This document shows, in pieces, positions 32,234 through 42,164 of a stretch of DNA of 64,000 bases. Origin of the DNA: Stutzerimonas stutzeri. Its GTDB lineage: Bacteria; Pseudomonadota; Gammaproteobacteria; Pseudomonadales; Pseudomonadaceae. The notes beneath the pieces are model-generated. The model was not told where the DNA came from. It searched no databases and worked only from the letters and a program-made list of their open reading frames with translations. The stretch lies in assembly GCF_024448895.1 (NCBI RefSeq), contig NZ_JAMOIC010000002.1:186001-250000 (forward strand), written 5' to 3'. The stretch's first letter is position 1. Each line of letters opens with the position of its first letter. Made by a program: the position numbers and the translations under genes.

Positions 32234-33448
32234 TTGCGCGAAATCGTCCTGATTAACATCACCGGGGAAGATCGCCCCGGGCTGACTGCGGCCATCACCG
32301 GCGTGCTCGCTCAGGGTGGCGTGAATATCCTGGATATCGGGCAGGCCGTGATTCATGACACCTTGTCATTTGGCATCCTGGTTGAAATTCCGGATACCGA
32401 GCGCGCCTCCTCTGTGCTCAAGGATGTGCTGTTCATGGGCTACAAGCATGATCAGCAGGTGCGCTTTACGCCGGTTGCGGAGGCGGATTACCAGCAGTGG
32501 GTTGCAGGTCAGGGTAAGCCTCGGCACATCGTGACGCTGCTGACCAGAAAGGTCACCGCCGAGCAGCTTCAGCGTGTCAGCTCGATTACAGCCAAGTACG
32601 GCCTGAATATCGATCACATCGACCGACTTTCCGGCCGCCAGCCGCTGGACATGCCAGAGGAGCGAGGCAAAGGCTGCATCGAGTTTTCGGTTCGTGGCGA
32701 GCCCGAGGATACCGCGGCACTGCGCGCCGAGTTTCTCAGCGTGGCGCAGGAGCTCAATGTCGATATCGCTTTCCAGCGTGATTCGGTGTTCCGCCGTAAC
32801 CGCCGCCTGGCAGTGTTCGACATGGACTCGACGTTGATCGAGGCTGAAGTTATCGATGAATTGGCCAAGGTCGCTGGAGTCGGCGATCAGGTGTCCGAAA
32901 TTACAGAGCGCGCAATGCGCGGCGAGCTGGATTTCCGCGCCAGCTTCAGGGAGCGCCTGGCGCTGCTCGAAGGGCTGGAAGAAAGCGCGCTGGCCGAGGT
33001 CGGAGCCCGTCTGCGGCTCACCGAGGGGGCCGAATTGCTGTTTGCCGAGCTGAAAAGGCTGGGCTACAAAACGGCAATCCTGTCAGGCGGCTTCACCTAT
33101 TTTGCCCGTCAGCTGCAAGCCAGACTTGGCATCGACTATGTCTACGCGAACGAGCTTGAGATCGTTGATGGCAAGCTCACGGGCGTTGCTCAGGAGCCGA
33201 TCGTCGATGCGCAGCGCAAAGCCGATCTGCTTCGCGAGTTGGCAGCGCGTGAGGGGCTGCGTCTGGAGCAGACCATTGCGGTAGGCGACGGCGCCAATGA
33301 CCTGCCGATGCTCGGGTTGGCGGGCCTTGGTGTTGCCTTCCGGGCCAAGCCGTTGGTCAAGCAATCCGCCAAGCAGGCGATCTCGACGCTTGGCTTGGAC
33401 GGCATTTTGTATCTGCTTGGGTTCAGGGATCGGGAAGGGACGGAATAA
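32234..33448 (+). CDS. serB: Phosphoserine phosphatase
   Basis: This 404-residue HAD enzyme dephosphorylates phosphoserine in the last step of serine synthesis. The N-terminal part holds tandem ACT-like domains (EIVLINITGEDRPGLT, then HIVTLLTRKVTAEQL). The HAD nucleophile is in FDMDSTLIEAEV (Asp196, Asp198), and the metal motif is GDGANDLPML near residue 350. TTG 32234 follows TAGGAG at good spacing and gives the expected length for pseudomonads. It is divergent from the YtjB-like gene. Confidence 0.95.
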   Translation: MREIVLINITGEDRPGLTAAITGVLAQGGVNILDIGQAVIHDTLSFGILVEIPDTERASSVLKDVLFMGYKHDQQVRFTPVAEADYQQWVAGQGKPRHIVTLLTRKVTAEQLQRVSSITAKYGLNIDHIDRLSGRQPLDMPEERGKGCIEFSVRGEPEDTAALRAEFLSVAQELNVDIAFQRDSVFRRNRRLAVFDMDSTLIEAEVIDELAKVAGVGDQVSEITERAMRGELDFRASFRERLALLEGLEESALAEVGARLRLTEGAELLFAELKRLGYKTAILSGGFTYFARQLQARLGIDYVYANELEIVDGKLTGVAQEPIVDAQRKADLLRELAAREGLRLEQTIAVGDGANDLPMLGLAGLGVAFRAKPLVKQSAKQAISTLGLDGILYLLGFRDREGTE

Positions 33449-33633
33449 AAAGGTGCTGCAAGCGAGAAGTTAGGAGCCAAAACTGGGTGCAGTGAGAGGT
33501 GCAGGACTCTTCGCTGGGCTTGCACATGCCTTGCAACCGCGGACGGTTAGCGGTAAGTACCGCACCCAAGAAAAAGCGCGACGGCCTTTAAGCAGCAGTT
33601 TCGATACTGATCTTAGCTTGAGGCTTGCAGCCG

Positions 33634-35700
33634 CTATTCGTCATCCGAGGAGAAGTTGTAGTCCATTGACTGGCTCGGGCCCTGCAGATACTGGCCCTGG
33701 ATATAACCGACGCCTGCTTGCCAAAGGGTGGCCAGCACGGTGGCGCTGTCCACGAAGGGCACGATGGTCTGCTTGGCCTGCTCGTGGAGATCCGCCAGCA
33801 GTTGCTTGAGTGACTCCTGGTTTTCCTGTCGACTCAGATCCTGGGTGTAAGAACCATCGATCTTCACGAACTCGGCATTGAGGTGCTTGAGGGTGTTGAA
33901 CGGATTCAAGACGCAGCCGAACTGACTCAGCGCGACGTGGCAGCCAAGTGTCGTGAGCCCTTGCGTCAGGGCCTTGGCTTGCCTCAGATAGGCTACTGCA
34001 TCCTGTTCGTCCAGCTGGAAGACCAGCGAGTCGGGCGGCAGCTTCGATGCCTTCAGCGCTACACCCAGCCAGCTCAGCAGCGATGGATCCTGCAGGCTCG
34101 AGCCAGACAGATGGATCATCAGTCGGGTGCTATGGCCCTTGCTGCGGTGACCGGCAAGCAGCTTGATGGAGTTCAGCAGAACCCAGCGGTCGATCTTCGT
34201 AGCCAGTCCTGCTTCTTTAGCTGCATCGAGGAATTCGCCTGGCGGCACCTCGGCTCCTTCGGAATCAAGTAGCCGCAGCAGCACCTCGTAATGCTCGTGG
34301 CTATCCCCGCGAAGGCTGATGATCGGTTGGAACAACAGGCGGAAGCTGTTCTTCTCCAGCGCCTGCTGCAGCATGGCCAGCACGTTGCCCCGGTTAGCAG
34401 CAGCAGCGAGTTCGTGGGCGGGGTCGTAAATGCGTAGTGCGTTGCCGTCGGTCAGCTCTTCCGCGCAACGGTGGGCGCGATCGATAACGTCACGGGCCTT
34501 AGCGGTTTGCTCATCGAGTGCGGCGACGCCAATACTCAGGCTGGTCTGAACGGTACGGCCGCCGACATCAAACAGGTGTCCTTCGACCTTGCGTAGCAAC
34601 TCGGTCAAAGGCTGCTCAAGCTGCGTGGGAGTGGCTTCAGCCATCAGCATCGCAAAAGCATCATCGCCGAAACGTGCGAGCTCCGCCTTGTCCTGGAAGC
34701 GCTCGCGCAGCAGCTGCGCCAGCTCGGCCAGTAGGCGGTCCGAGTCGCCCAGGCCGATTTCAGCCTGCAGGCTGGCGAAGCGATCGATGCGGATGTAGGC
34801 CAGGCTCGAGCCTTTGCCGGCGTTGACGGCGCGCTCGACAGCGCCATCGAGCGACTCCAGAAAATGGTTGCGGTTGAAGAGGCCGGTCACCAGATCCTGA
34901 CTGCTGATTTCGCGTAGCTTCTCCAGTTCGGCGTTGTCGCTTTCTGCGCGTATGACGGTCTGGATGCAGGGCTCGCCATCGTAGCTGGCCGGTGAGAAAT
35001 GCATGCTTGCCTTGAAGCTGCTGCCATCGGCGCGAACACCGCCGCAAGCCAGCTCGGCACTGCCCTGCAGGCTCTGATAATTCTTCAGGAAATTCTTGAA
35101 CGCGCTCTGATCACTGGAGGCAATCAGGTCGATCATCGGCATGCACTCGAGCTCTTCTACGTCTTCGTAGCCGAACAGCTCTAGATAAGCGCGGTTTGCA
35201 TAGATATGCATGCCGTCGTGTACGTAGGCGATAGCGTCGACCGAGCTTTCCAGCAGCAATTGGCAGCGCTTCTCGGCTTCGCGCAAGGCCACTTCGGAGG
35301 AGCGGCGTGCGCGTCGCTCTTCGAGATTCGCCAGCTCGCGGTTGGCAACCAGGATCAGCCACTCGTCCTCGCCCTGCGGCAGCGCTCCATGAGCGCCGAG
35401 GGTGAGGGCTTCGGTTATCGCGTCGGCGTCGTTGCCGTCGATCAACTGGATGACCGGAATGTCCTTGGCTTGCTTGCGTATAGCGGCAATGGTTTCACTG
35501 GGGTCGAGATTGACGCTTGTCGGCGCGTTGATCAGCAAGTCCCATGTCTGCTGAAGGACTTCGGCTAGGTCTTCGCTGGACGTGAGGCGATGCACACGCG
35601 TTGCCTGGCCCGCATTACGAAACAGGCTGACGAGTCGCTCAGCTTCATTCTGCGAATCTTCGAGGATCAGCAGGCGGATAGTTTTCTTTTGCGGGGCCAT
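33634..35700 (-). CDS. fimX: FimX: REC-like/PAS/degenerate GGDEF/degenerate EAL c-di-GMP receptor
   Basis: This 688-residue protein has an N-terminal REC-like domain (about 8-130), a PAS domain (about 145-260), a GGDEF domain in which the signature has become ARFGDDAFAML, and a C-terminal EAL domain that reads EVLLR. The same degenerate EVL is found in P. aeruginosa FimX (691 residues), which binds c-di-GMP without making or breaking it and promotes type IV pilus assembly and twitching. Order with the upstream PilZ-like gene matches PA4958-PA4959. Confidence 0.93.
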   Translation of the reverse strand: MAPQKKTIRLLILEDSQNEAERLVSLFRNAGQATRVHRLTSSEDLAEVLQQTWDLLINAPTSVNLDPSETIAAIRKQAKDIPVIQLIDGNDADAITEALTLGAHGALPQGEDEWLILVANRELANLEERRARRSSEVALREAEKRCQLLLESSVDAIAYVHDGMHIYANRAYLELFGYEDVEELECMPMIDLIASSDQSAFKNFLKNYQSLQGSAELACGGVRADGSSFKASMHFSPASYDGEPCIQTVIRAESDNAELEKLREISSQDLVTGLFNRNHFLESLDGAVERAVNAGKGSSLAYIRIDRFASLQAEIGLGDSDRLLAELAQLLRERFQDKAELARFGDDAFAMLMAEATPTQLEQPLTELLRKVEGHLFDVGGRTVQTSLSIGVAALDEQTAKARDVIDRAHRCAEELTDGNALRIYDPAHELAAAANRGNVLAMLQQALEKNSFRLLFQPIISLRGDSHEHYEVLLRLLDSEGAEVPPGEFLDAAKEAGLATKIDRWVLLNSIKLLAGHRSKGHSTRLMIHLSGSSLQDPSLLSWLGVALKASKLPPDSLVFQLDEQDAVAYLRQAKALTQGLTTLGCHVALSQFGCVLNPFNTLKHLNAEFVKIDGSYTQDLSRQENQESLKQLLADLHEQAKQTIVPFVDSATVLATLWQAGVGYIQGQYLQGPSQSMDYNFSSDDE

Positions 35701-35762
35701 GGCAGCAGCTTTGGAACGCGCCGTAATAGGGGCGTTGAGGCTAAAAAACGGTGATCGGCAAT

Positions 35763-37598
35763 CTACAGCGTGTTCCAGAGCGAGTCAAAATCTTCGCCCG
35801 GTGACGTCGGCTGGGAGCCCCGGGCTGTGACCGGAGTCTCCTGCGTGGGGGCGGTCACGCCGACGAGCTGATACTCGAACTGGTTATAGCTGCTGGTGCC
35901 TGCCTGGCGCCTGCAGAGCAATGCGCGGTGCTCGTCGCCATTCTGGTTGATCTGCACCTTCTGGCCTTCCTGGAACGGCAAGCGTGGCACGATCAAAGTC
36001 GTTGGGCGGGAGATCACGCTGATTTCAGGCAGCACGAGCGCACGCAGGTACTCACTGCCCTGGTCGGTTTTGCGCAGCAGGCGAAGGCCACAGGGTTGCG
36101 CTTGGGGGGCTATGAGTTCTACCCCCATCCGCGGACCGCTGCCGCGCACCTGGCGGATCCAGCGCACCACGGCGATGCTCCAGGTCTGGCTGGACGCATC
36201 CTGCAAGCCGAGCAGTTCTCCCGCCTGGAGTTGCGCAGGGACTTCATCCGGCCACGACAGGCAGTAACCCCCCGGGCTGTGATCGACTCGCTGTACTTCG
36301 AATGTCGGGAAGAGGCTTTCGGGGGGCGGCGATTGCGGTGCAACCTCGGCCTCAACCTTGCTCTCATTCTTGTCTGATGCCTTGTCGGGTCGGACGAATT
36401 CGATGTACTCGTTCGGGAGTATGTCGTCATCGCACGTCACCTGGGCATCGAACGCAACGGACCAGACGTCCGGGGTCGCATTGTTGAGCTTGAAGACCGC
36501 CGAGCGAGTCGCCTCCGGTCGCTTCAGCAGCTCGCCGAACGCGCGTTGCCCTGCCAGGAAGTAGTGCAGCGCGCTCATGCCGATACAGAGTTTTATCTGG
36601 CCGGTGGTGGGCGTGCGTTGGAAGCTACGTTCGGAAATATCGCCCCACGCGGCGCTTACATGCTGCATGAGGTCCAGGCTGATCCCTTCAGGCAGCGCCA
36701 GCGCGGATTCCGCGGCGCTGTCCTGGGGTGACTGCAAAAACGTCTGGATGGCTTTGACCAGGCCATGCGGGTCTATGCCGAGCAGGTTCCTGCGCTCGTC
36801 GGTCCCGAACATGGTGCGATAACGCGGCGGGCCGTCAATGCGGGTAGGCACACCGAAGAGGCTGGTCGAAGCCAGCCCGGGGTGTAGCTGCACCATGGCG
36901 CTCCACGGCTCGAGCAGCTGCGCCAGTTGCGCAATGTTCTGCTGACGCAGCTGATTGCAACGAGCACTGCCCAGCAGCAAAGCGACGAGGTAGCTCTGCT
37001 CGGCACTGAGGCCCTTCACCCGGTAACCCAGATCGTCACGCACCAGGGTGCGATGTACACCATGCTCGGCCGCGAGCGCATACAGCTGATGAAGCTCGAG
37101 CCACAGACCTTCGGGCGTCGGGCTATAGAGTTGAGTCGAGCGGACCAGCATCGTGCTCAAGCTGCGGATCGCACGTTGCAAGGAGATGGTGAGCAGCTGC
37201 AAGCGCTCGCGCCCGGGCTGCGGCGCCAACTCGATGGCGATCAGCTTGTAACCGACCGCGAGATGGTTGTGCAGCGCCTGGCAAAGGCTCGCCACCTTGC
37301 GTGGACGCTCACCAAGCACTACCGGTTGATTGATGAAGTAGCGTTCGAGGTCGCGACAGACGAAATGGATTTCGGGCCGCATCAGTTCGAGCAGCTGCAG
37401 ACGGGTCTGGGCAGGGGCGCGCAACTGATTGAGTTCTTGCGTGGCCTGGTAGAGCTGACGCGCGGTCTCACCCAGGTTTGCCTTGGGTAATCCGGCAAGC
37501 CAATGCTTGATGCCGCGCACCGTCGGTTCGCAGAAGGACAACTCCTGACGATCCGGCTTGGGCACACGCAACAGCAATGGCTGGCTCTGATTTTCCAA
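35763..37598 (-). CDS. Large PilZ-like domain protein upstream of fimX
   Basis: This 611-residue cytoplasmic protein has a long, mostly helical N-terminal region (about 1-390) and a C-terminal beta-rich part. One block there (EVQRVDHSPGGYCLSW then GELLGL) looks like a PilZ-type barrel, though the RxxxR c-di-GMP motif is not obvious. Databases often label it PilZ domain protein or, without support, molecular chaperone. It ends 62 bases before fimX in the same direction, so the two are probably cotranscribed. A role in second-messenger control is inferred only from position. Confidence 0.72.
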   Translation of the reverse strand: MENQSQPLLLRVPKPDRQELSFCEPTVRGIKHWLAGLPKANLGETARQLYQATQELNQLRAPAQTRLQLLELMRPEIHFVCRDLERYFINQPVVLGERPRKVASLCQALHNHLAVGYKLIAIELAPQPGRERLQLLTISLQRAIRSLSTMLVRSTQLYSPTPEGLWLELHQLYALAAEHGVHRTLVRDDLGYRVKGLSAEQSYLVALLLGSARCNQLRQQNIAQLAQLLEPWSAMVQLHPGLASTSLFGVPTRIDGPPRYRTMFGTDERRNLLGIDPHGLVKAIQTFLQSPQDSAAESALALPEGISLDLMQHVSAAWGDISERSFQRTPTTGQIKLCIGMSALHYFLAGQRAFGELLKRPEATRSAVFKLNNATPDVWSVAFDAQVTCDDDILPNEYIEFVRPDKASDKNESKVEAEVAPQSPPPESLFPTFEVQRVDHSPGGYCLSWPDEVPAQLQAGELLGLQDASSQTWSIAVVRWIRQVRGSGPRMGVELIAPQAQPCGLRLLRKTDQGSEYLRALVLPEISVISRPTTLIVPRLPFQEGQKVQINQNGDEHRALLCRRQAGTSSYNQFEYQLVGVTAPTQETPVTARGSQPTSPGEDFDSLWNTL

Positions 37599-37753
37599 CA
37601 GTAGAACTCCGTGACATGTGGCCTCGACCCATCACGATTGTTCAAGGTTAGGAGGGCAAGTCCGCGTCACAAGTGATATCAAAATGCAACTGTTACCGCG
37701 ACATCATAACGGACACGAAGAGGTTGGCTAGAGGCAACCGACCATTGGTTCGG

Positions 37754-38656
37754 TTATAACTGAGTGATCTCGACGGCCGGTGGCGCCTTTGGCGACAAGG
37801 GTTTAGCCTGGCCGAGCGCTTCGCCCATGCTTACAGGAGACAGCGCAGCGAGTTCTTGTGCCCAGCTTACCTGCTCCGGCCCGAACAGCAGAATTACTGT
37901 CGAACCCAGCTTGAAGCGTCCCATCTCCGCGCCTTTGTCCAGGTGGATGGCCGAACGCGCAGCTTCGTCATAACGGAAGGTCTTGAGGGTCCGCTTGGGC
38001 GGGGTCACAAGCCCTGCCCATACGGTCTCGATACTGGCCACGATCATGGCGCCGACCAGAACCATGGCCATCGGTCCGCGCTCGGTATCGAACAGGCACA
38101 CCACACGCTCGTTGCGCGCGAAAAGCTCCGGAACGCCTTCGGCAGTAACGGTGTTCACCGAGAAGATGCGCCCTGGCACGTAGACCATTTCCCGCAGCGT
38201 GCCAGCCAGCGGCATATGCACACGGTGATAGTCCTTGGGAGAGAGGTACACCGTGGCGAAATCGCCACCCATGAAAGGCGCAGCGCGCTCATGGTCCCCG
38301 CCGAGTAGTTCCATCACGCTGTAGCTATGACCCTTGGCCTGGAATATGCGCCCTTGCTCGATCTTGCCGAGCTGGCTGATAGCGCCGTCGCATGGGTTCA
38401 GGATCGCTCCGGGGGTTGGATCCAGCGGTCGAGCGCCGTCCTTTAACGCGCGAGTGAAAAAGGCGTTGAAATGCTCGAACGCGGTCGGTTCTTCAATCTG
38501 AGCCTCATGCATCGGCACGCCGAAATGCTTGATGAACGCTTTAATGAAGGTGTTCTTGACCCATGGCAGGCGACACTCGGCGAGGCAGCCAGCGAGGCGC
38601 GATATCAGGTGATGCGGGAGCAGATACTGACTGAATACGAACAAGCGATCTTTCAT
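37754..38656 (-). CDS. psd: Phosphatidylserine decarboxylase proenzyme
   Basis: This 300-residue inner-membrane enzyme makes phosphatidylethanolamine. The self-cleavage motif LGST (in [13 protein letters not shown], about residue 252) gives the pyruvoyl group at the new C-terminal subunit. The catalytic DYHRVHMP segment is also present. ATG 38656 matches the usual start ([16 protein letters not shown]); the frame to 38797 is read-through of the rhodanese gene region. It is 11 bases downstream of rhdA, the same pairing as in P. aeruginosa. Confidence 0.95.
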   Translation of the reverse strand: MKDRLFVFSQYLLPHHLISRLAGCLAECRLPWVKNTFIKAFIKHFGVPMHEAQIEEPTAFEHFNAFFTRALKDGARPLDPTPGAILNPCDGAISQLGKIEQGRIFQAKGHSYSVMELLGGDHERAAPFMGGDFATVYLSPKDYHRVHMPLAGTLREMVYVPGRIFSVNTVTAEGVPELFARNERVVCLFDTERGPMAMVLVGAMIVASIETVWAGLVTPPKRTLKTFRYDEAARSAIHLDKGAEMGRFKLGSTVILLFGPEQVSWAQELAALSPVSMGEALGQAKPLSPKAPPAVEITQL

Positions 38657-38667
38657 GGATGACCTTT

Positions 38668-39486
38668 TCATTGCTGGATCGGGGTGTCGGGCAGGTTGCC
38701 CCATTCGCCCCAGGAGCCGGGGTATCCCTTGATACGCGGGTAGCCCAACGCCTTGGCCAGCAGGTAGGTGAAGCCGGAGCGATGATGCGTCTGGCAATGG
38801 GTAATGATTTCTTTGTCGGCGGTGATGCCGAGCGTCTCCAAATGTTCGGCAATGTCCTCACGGATGCGCATCGCTCGCGATGAGTCCATCGCGGCCGTCC
38901 ATTCGAAATTGACCGCGCCTGGGATATGCCCCGCACGCGCGGCCAGCGCCTTCTCGCCTCGGTATTCCTCCGGCGAGCGGGCATCCCATATCACCAGGTC
39001 AGAAGCGCCCAGCCGGCTTTCGATGTATTCCCGGGACGCGCTCGGAGATTCTTCCAGCTTCAGCGTTGCCGGGCCGCCGGTCGCGGCGCTCGGGGTGTCC
39101 TGGGTTAGCGGGCGCTGCTCGGCCAGCCAAGCGTGCAGGCCGCCGTTGAGGTAGTGATATCGATGGTGGCCGATGACGTCCAATAGCCAGATGAACCGTC
39201 CGGCCCAACCACCGCCTTCATCGTCATAAACCACATAAACCGCATCGGAGCGATGTCCCAGTGCACCAAACAGCGCCTCTAGCTGCGCCTTCGCGGGCAG
39301 CTGTCCTGGCGCTGGTGGCTGGCCAAGCTGGGTCTGCTTCGGGTCGACGAACCGAGCGCCTGGCAGATGTCCTTCGGCGTAGCGGGTTGCGCTGGTGAGA
39401 TCGACGAGGATCAGCTCCGGCGCAGTCAGGCGCTCGGCCAGATCGGCTGGCTCGATTACCAGGGGCAAGTTTGCAAAGGCGGACAC
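38668..39486 (-). CDS. rhdA: Thiosulfate sulfurtransferase (rhodanese) RhdA
   Basis: This 272-residue enzyme has two rhodanese domains: an inactive N-terminal one ([12 protein letters not shown]) and a catalytic one with Cys231 in the Azotobacter/Pseudomonas-type loop HCQTHHRSG. It transfers sulfane sulfur from thiosulfate to cyanide or other acceptors. I chose GTG 39486, which has GAGGG upstream and reads [13 protein letters not shown], as in known RhdA proteins. The longer frame to 39516 lacks similarity. Confidence 0.94.
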   Translation of the reverse strand: MSAFANLPLVIEPADLAERLTAPELILVDLTSATRYAEGHLPGARFVDPKQTQLGQPPAPGQLPAKAQLEALFGALGHRSDAVYVVYDDEGGGWAGRFIWLLDVIGHHRYHYLNGGLHAWLAEQRPLTQDTPSAATGGPATLKLEESPSASREYIESRLGASDLVIWDARSPEEYRGEKALAARAGHIPGAVNFEWTAAMDSSRAMRIREDIAEHLETLGITADKEIITHCQTHHRSGFTYLLAKALGYPRIKGYPGSWGEWGNLPDTPIQQ

Positions 39487-39516
39487 GGCAACCCTCGGAT
39501 GATCACAAAGGGGCAA

Positions 39517-39630
39517 GTCTAGCAGGCTGTTGAAAACGAAGGCGAGGTAGGCGAGGCCGAGGGCTGACGGTCGGAAAGACGGTGCTCAGAAGCGGCCATT
39601 TTCTACGCAGCGCTGTCCGATGAGGCAGTC
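39517..39630. other. Intergenic segment with a possible repeat remnant
   Basis: The sequence CTAGCAGGCTGTTGAAAAC near 39520 resembles the ends of repeated elements often seen in P. stutzeri-like genomes. The rest has no matching partner end in this window and no coding potential. Confidence 0.25.
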
Positions 39631-41145
39631 TTAGCGGCCTCGTTTGCCAAATGCTGCCAGCGCTCGCTCTATGCATTGGACGGTCTTGGTGAAGGCCTGC
39701 AGGCTCATGTCGCTGAAGGCGGTGTTGTTCTGATCGGCTACCAGCAGCATGACCACTCGCCCCTCGCGACCAACCGAACGCAACAGAACATGCTCGCTTG
39801 GAAACAATGCCTTCAGCGCGCCTGGCAGTAGCGCCGAGAACTGCGCGAAGTTGTCCGGGTTGAGTCGGAGCAGTACCGGTTTCTCGAGCAATCTGCGCAG
39901 GACCTGGCTCTGTTCGGCTTCAAGGGTGAGCGTTTTCGCGTCCTTTGGCAGGCCGTCGATCTGCTGGGTGACCAGGCGCTGTTGCTTGCGGTCCACAAGC
40001 AGCAGCAGGACGCGCTGCATGCCGGCCGCGGTCAGTGCCTTGCAGGCGGTGGCGGTGAGCTGGACCACGTTGTCGTAAGGACTGGCTTCGCTGAGGAGTT
40101 CGCGGCAGTGCGCGCGCCACTGCGCCGAGACTTCGGTGTCTTGGGTTTTCGCTGTTTTCTCGCTCTGAAAAACGCTCTCCCACGGCCAGAGCAGGCCTTG
40201 GGCGGGGTGCCAGAGATCGGTCGGCCCGATTGCCTGTGCGCTGGCGACCGCTTGCTGATGCGTCAGTTGCTGCAGTTCGGATAGAGGCACTTGCAAGTAG
40301 AGGCCGGCCAGACGCTGCCAGCGCAGGCTATGAATACCGCTCCAGCTGTGGTGCGCCGAGACGGCCAGACCGTTGGCCAGCAAAATGGTGTTGCTCGGCA
40401 GCGTCAGCCAGCGCCTCAGCTCGGGATCGGCATCTAGCATCTGCTGCTGGTGCAGCGGATGCTCGTTGTCCCGGGCGATGTGCAGCGCCTTGATCAGCAT
40501 CCGCCGATGCTCGTTGAGTAAGTGATACCCCTGAGAGATCCAGCCCGGCAGGCCCCAGCGTTCAGCTGCGGCCGCGCAGAGGTCCAGCAGCGAGACGCCC
40601 AGCAAGGATTGTTCGACCTGACGTGCAGGCTCGCGCTTGACCAGTACCCGCTGTTCCCAGGTCTCCAGGAACTCCGGATGGGCGGCGATCAGCGCCCAGA
40701 TCGGCGCAAGAAACAGCAGACTGCTCCAGTGAATTTCCTGCCAGAGCCGTGCGAGACGTGACGCGAACAGACCATTGGCCTGCTGGCTGGCGTGACTGCT
40801 GATCAGCAGGATCTGCCGCAGTGGCAATCGAATGTCCTGCGGTCGAACCGCCGGGACCTGGATGAACAGCGCTTCGGCCCGTTTCAGTCCGATTCGGCTG
40901 AGCGCGATCTCAAGGCTTTCAGCCGGTTTGCTGGTGGCCGCTGCGTTACGGTTCGCCTCGCGAATCACAGTGAGCGCAAGAACCGGGCTCTCCTGAATCA
41001 ACTCCGAAATCTGCCGCATGGACATGCTGCTGTCGCGCAACGCACGCTGAACCCGCGCATATGGCTCAGCGGCGGCCGGCAGTACAACGGCATCCAAGGC
41101 TTCGAGCCAGGCTGCGAGCGAGCGGGGGAGTGGTGTCATGGTCAT
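39631..41145 (-). CDS. HDOD domain signalling protein
   Basis: This 504-residue protein has an N-terminal HDOD domain (about 20-220), recognised by MRQISELIQESPVLALTVIREANR-like helices (first part SELIQESPVLALTV) and the SLLGVSLLDLCAAAAERWGLP segment. A C-terminal GAF-like region (about 340-500) carries LLLVDRKQQRLV. HDOD proteins lack the HD metal centre and act in signalling. It is divergent from motAB and corresponds in position to PA4955. Its ligand and partner are unknown. Confidence 0.8.
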   Translation of the reverse strand: MTMTPLPRSLAAWLEALDAVVLPAAAEPYARVQRALRDSSMSMRQISELIQESPVLALTVIREANRNAAATSKPAESLEIALSRIGLKRAEALFIQVPAVRPQDIRLPLRQILLISSHASQQANGLFASRLARLWQEIHWSSLLFLAPIWALIAAHPEFLETWEQRVLVKREPARQVEQSLLGVSLLDLCAAAAERWGLPGWISQGYHLLNEHRRMLIKALHIARDNEHPLHQQQMLDADPELRRWLTLPSNTILLANGLAVSAHHSWSGIHSLRWQRLAGLYLQVPLSELQQLTHQQAVASAQAIGPTDLWHPAQGLLWPWESVFQSEKTAKTQDTEVSAQWRAHCRELLSEASPYDNVVQLTATACKALTAAGMQRVLLLLVDRKQQRLVTQQIDGLPKDAKTLTLEAEQSQVLRRLLEKPVLLRLNPDNFAQFSALLPGALKALFPSEHVLLRSVGREGRVVMLLVADQNNTAFSDMSLQAFTKTVQCIERALAAFGKRGR

Positions 41146-41179
41146 GGCGCCGCCGAAGTAGCATTTCGTCGAGATGGCC

Positions 41180-41206
41180 TTTAGTCTGGCGCAAAAGTTC
41201 CGATAA
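41180..41206 (+). promoter_or_regulatory. FliA (sigma-28) promoter for motAB
   Basis: TTTAGTCT (41180-41187), an 11-base spacer and TCCGATAA (41199-41206) match the flagellar sigma factor consensus TAAAGTTT-N11-GCCGATAA at 5 of 8 and 7 of 8 positions with the exact spacer. It lies 98 bases before motA. Late flagellar genes such as motAB are classic FliA targets. Confidence 0.75.
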
Positions 41207-41304
41207 CCAGAACAATTCTTTTACGCCCCGCCTGCAACTCAGTGCGCGCGCAAAATCCGCGGCTCCTTCAAGTTGCTCAGAGATCAGGTCTAGACGTACC
41301 TCCT

Positions 41305-42156
41305 ATGGCAAAAATCATCGGCATCATCGTAGTTATCGCCAGCGTGCTTGGCGGCTTTATGCTCTCTGGCGGAAAGATCGGCGCGCTCATTCACCCGTTC
41401 GAGGTGATGATCATCGGCGGCGCGGCGCTTGGCGGCTTTCTTCAGGCCAACCCAGGCAGCACCACCAAGATCGTGTTCAAGAAATCGCTGCAGATGTTCA
41501 GCACGCGGTTTACCCACAAGTACTACCTCGAAGTGCTGGGGATGCTTTATGAAGTCCTCAACAAGAGCCGCCGTGAAGGCATGATGGCTATCGAGGCCGA
41601 TATCGAAGAGCCCAGCGCCAGCCCGATTTTCAGCAAGTACCCGGCGATCCTGAAAGACGAGCGGATGACGGCCTTCGTTTGCGATTATCTGCGCATCATG
41701 TCGTCCGGCAACATGGCGCCACACGAGCTCGAAGGCCTGTTCGACATGGAGTTGAACGGTCTCAAAGAAGAGCTCGATCATCCCTCCCACGCGGTAGCGA
41801 AAATTGCCGACGGTCTGCCCGCGATGGGCATCGTGGCGGCCGTGCTCGGCATCGTGATCACCATGTCGATCCTGGCCTCCGCTACCAACGCAGAAATTGG
41901 CGAGAAGGTTGCCACCGCTCTGGTGGGCACGTTCCTCGGTATTCTCGCGTCCTATGGTTTCTTCGGCCCGCTGGCTGGAGCGCTCGAGCATGATGCCAAG
42001 GAAGAGCTCAACCTCTATGAAAGCATCAAGGCTACGCTGGTCGCCTCCGCGTCCGGTATGCCTCCAACGCTCGCGGTCGAATTTGGCCGTAAGGTACTTT
42101 TGCCTGCGCACCGTCCAAGCTTTTCCGAGCTTGAACAAGCCATGCGTGGTAGCTAA
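41305..42156 (+). CDS. motA: Flagellar motor stator protein MotA
   Basis: This 283-residue inner-membrane protein has four transmembrane helices and a large cytoplasmic loop that touches FliG. The N-terminus IIGIIVVIASVLGGFMLSGG and the C-terminal pair of helices with LPAMGIVAAVLGIVITM (the channel proline region) are clear. It forms the proton-driven stator with MotB, encoded 8 bases downstream. ATG 41305 gives the standard length. A FliA promoter precedes it. Confidence 0.96.
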   Translation: MAKIIGIIVVIASVLGGFMLSGGKIGALIHPFEVMIIGGAALGGFLQANPGSTTKIVFKKSLQMFSTRFTHKYYLEVLGMLYEVLNKSRREGMMAIEADIEEPSASPIFSKYPAILKDERMTAFVCDYLRIMSSGNMAPHELEGLFDMELNGLKEELDHPSHAVAKIADGLPAMGIVAAVLGIVITMSILASATNAEIGEKVATALVGTFLGILASYGFFGPLAGALEHDAKEELNLYESIKATLVASASGMPPTLAVEFGRKVLLPAHRPSFSELEQAMRGS

Positions 42157-42164
42157 ACGCAGCC

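Noticed and set aside
39517-39630. A possible insertion-sequence end (GCAGGCTGTTGAAAAC)
   Set aside because: No second inverted end, target duplication or transposase in the window; kept only as a weak repeat remnant.
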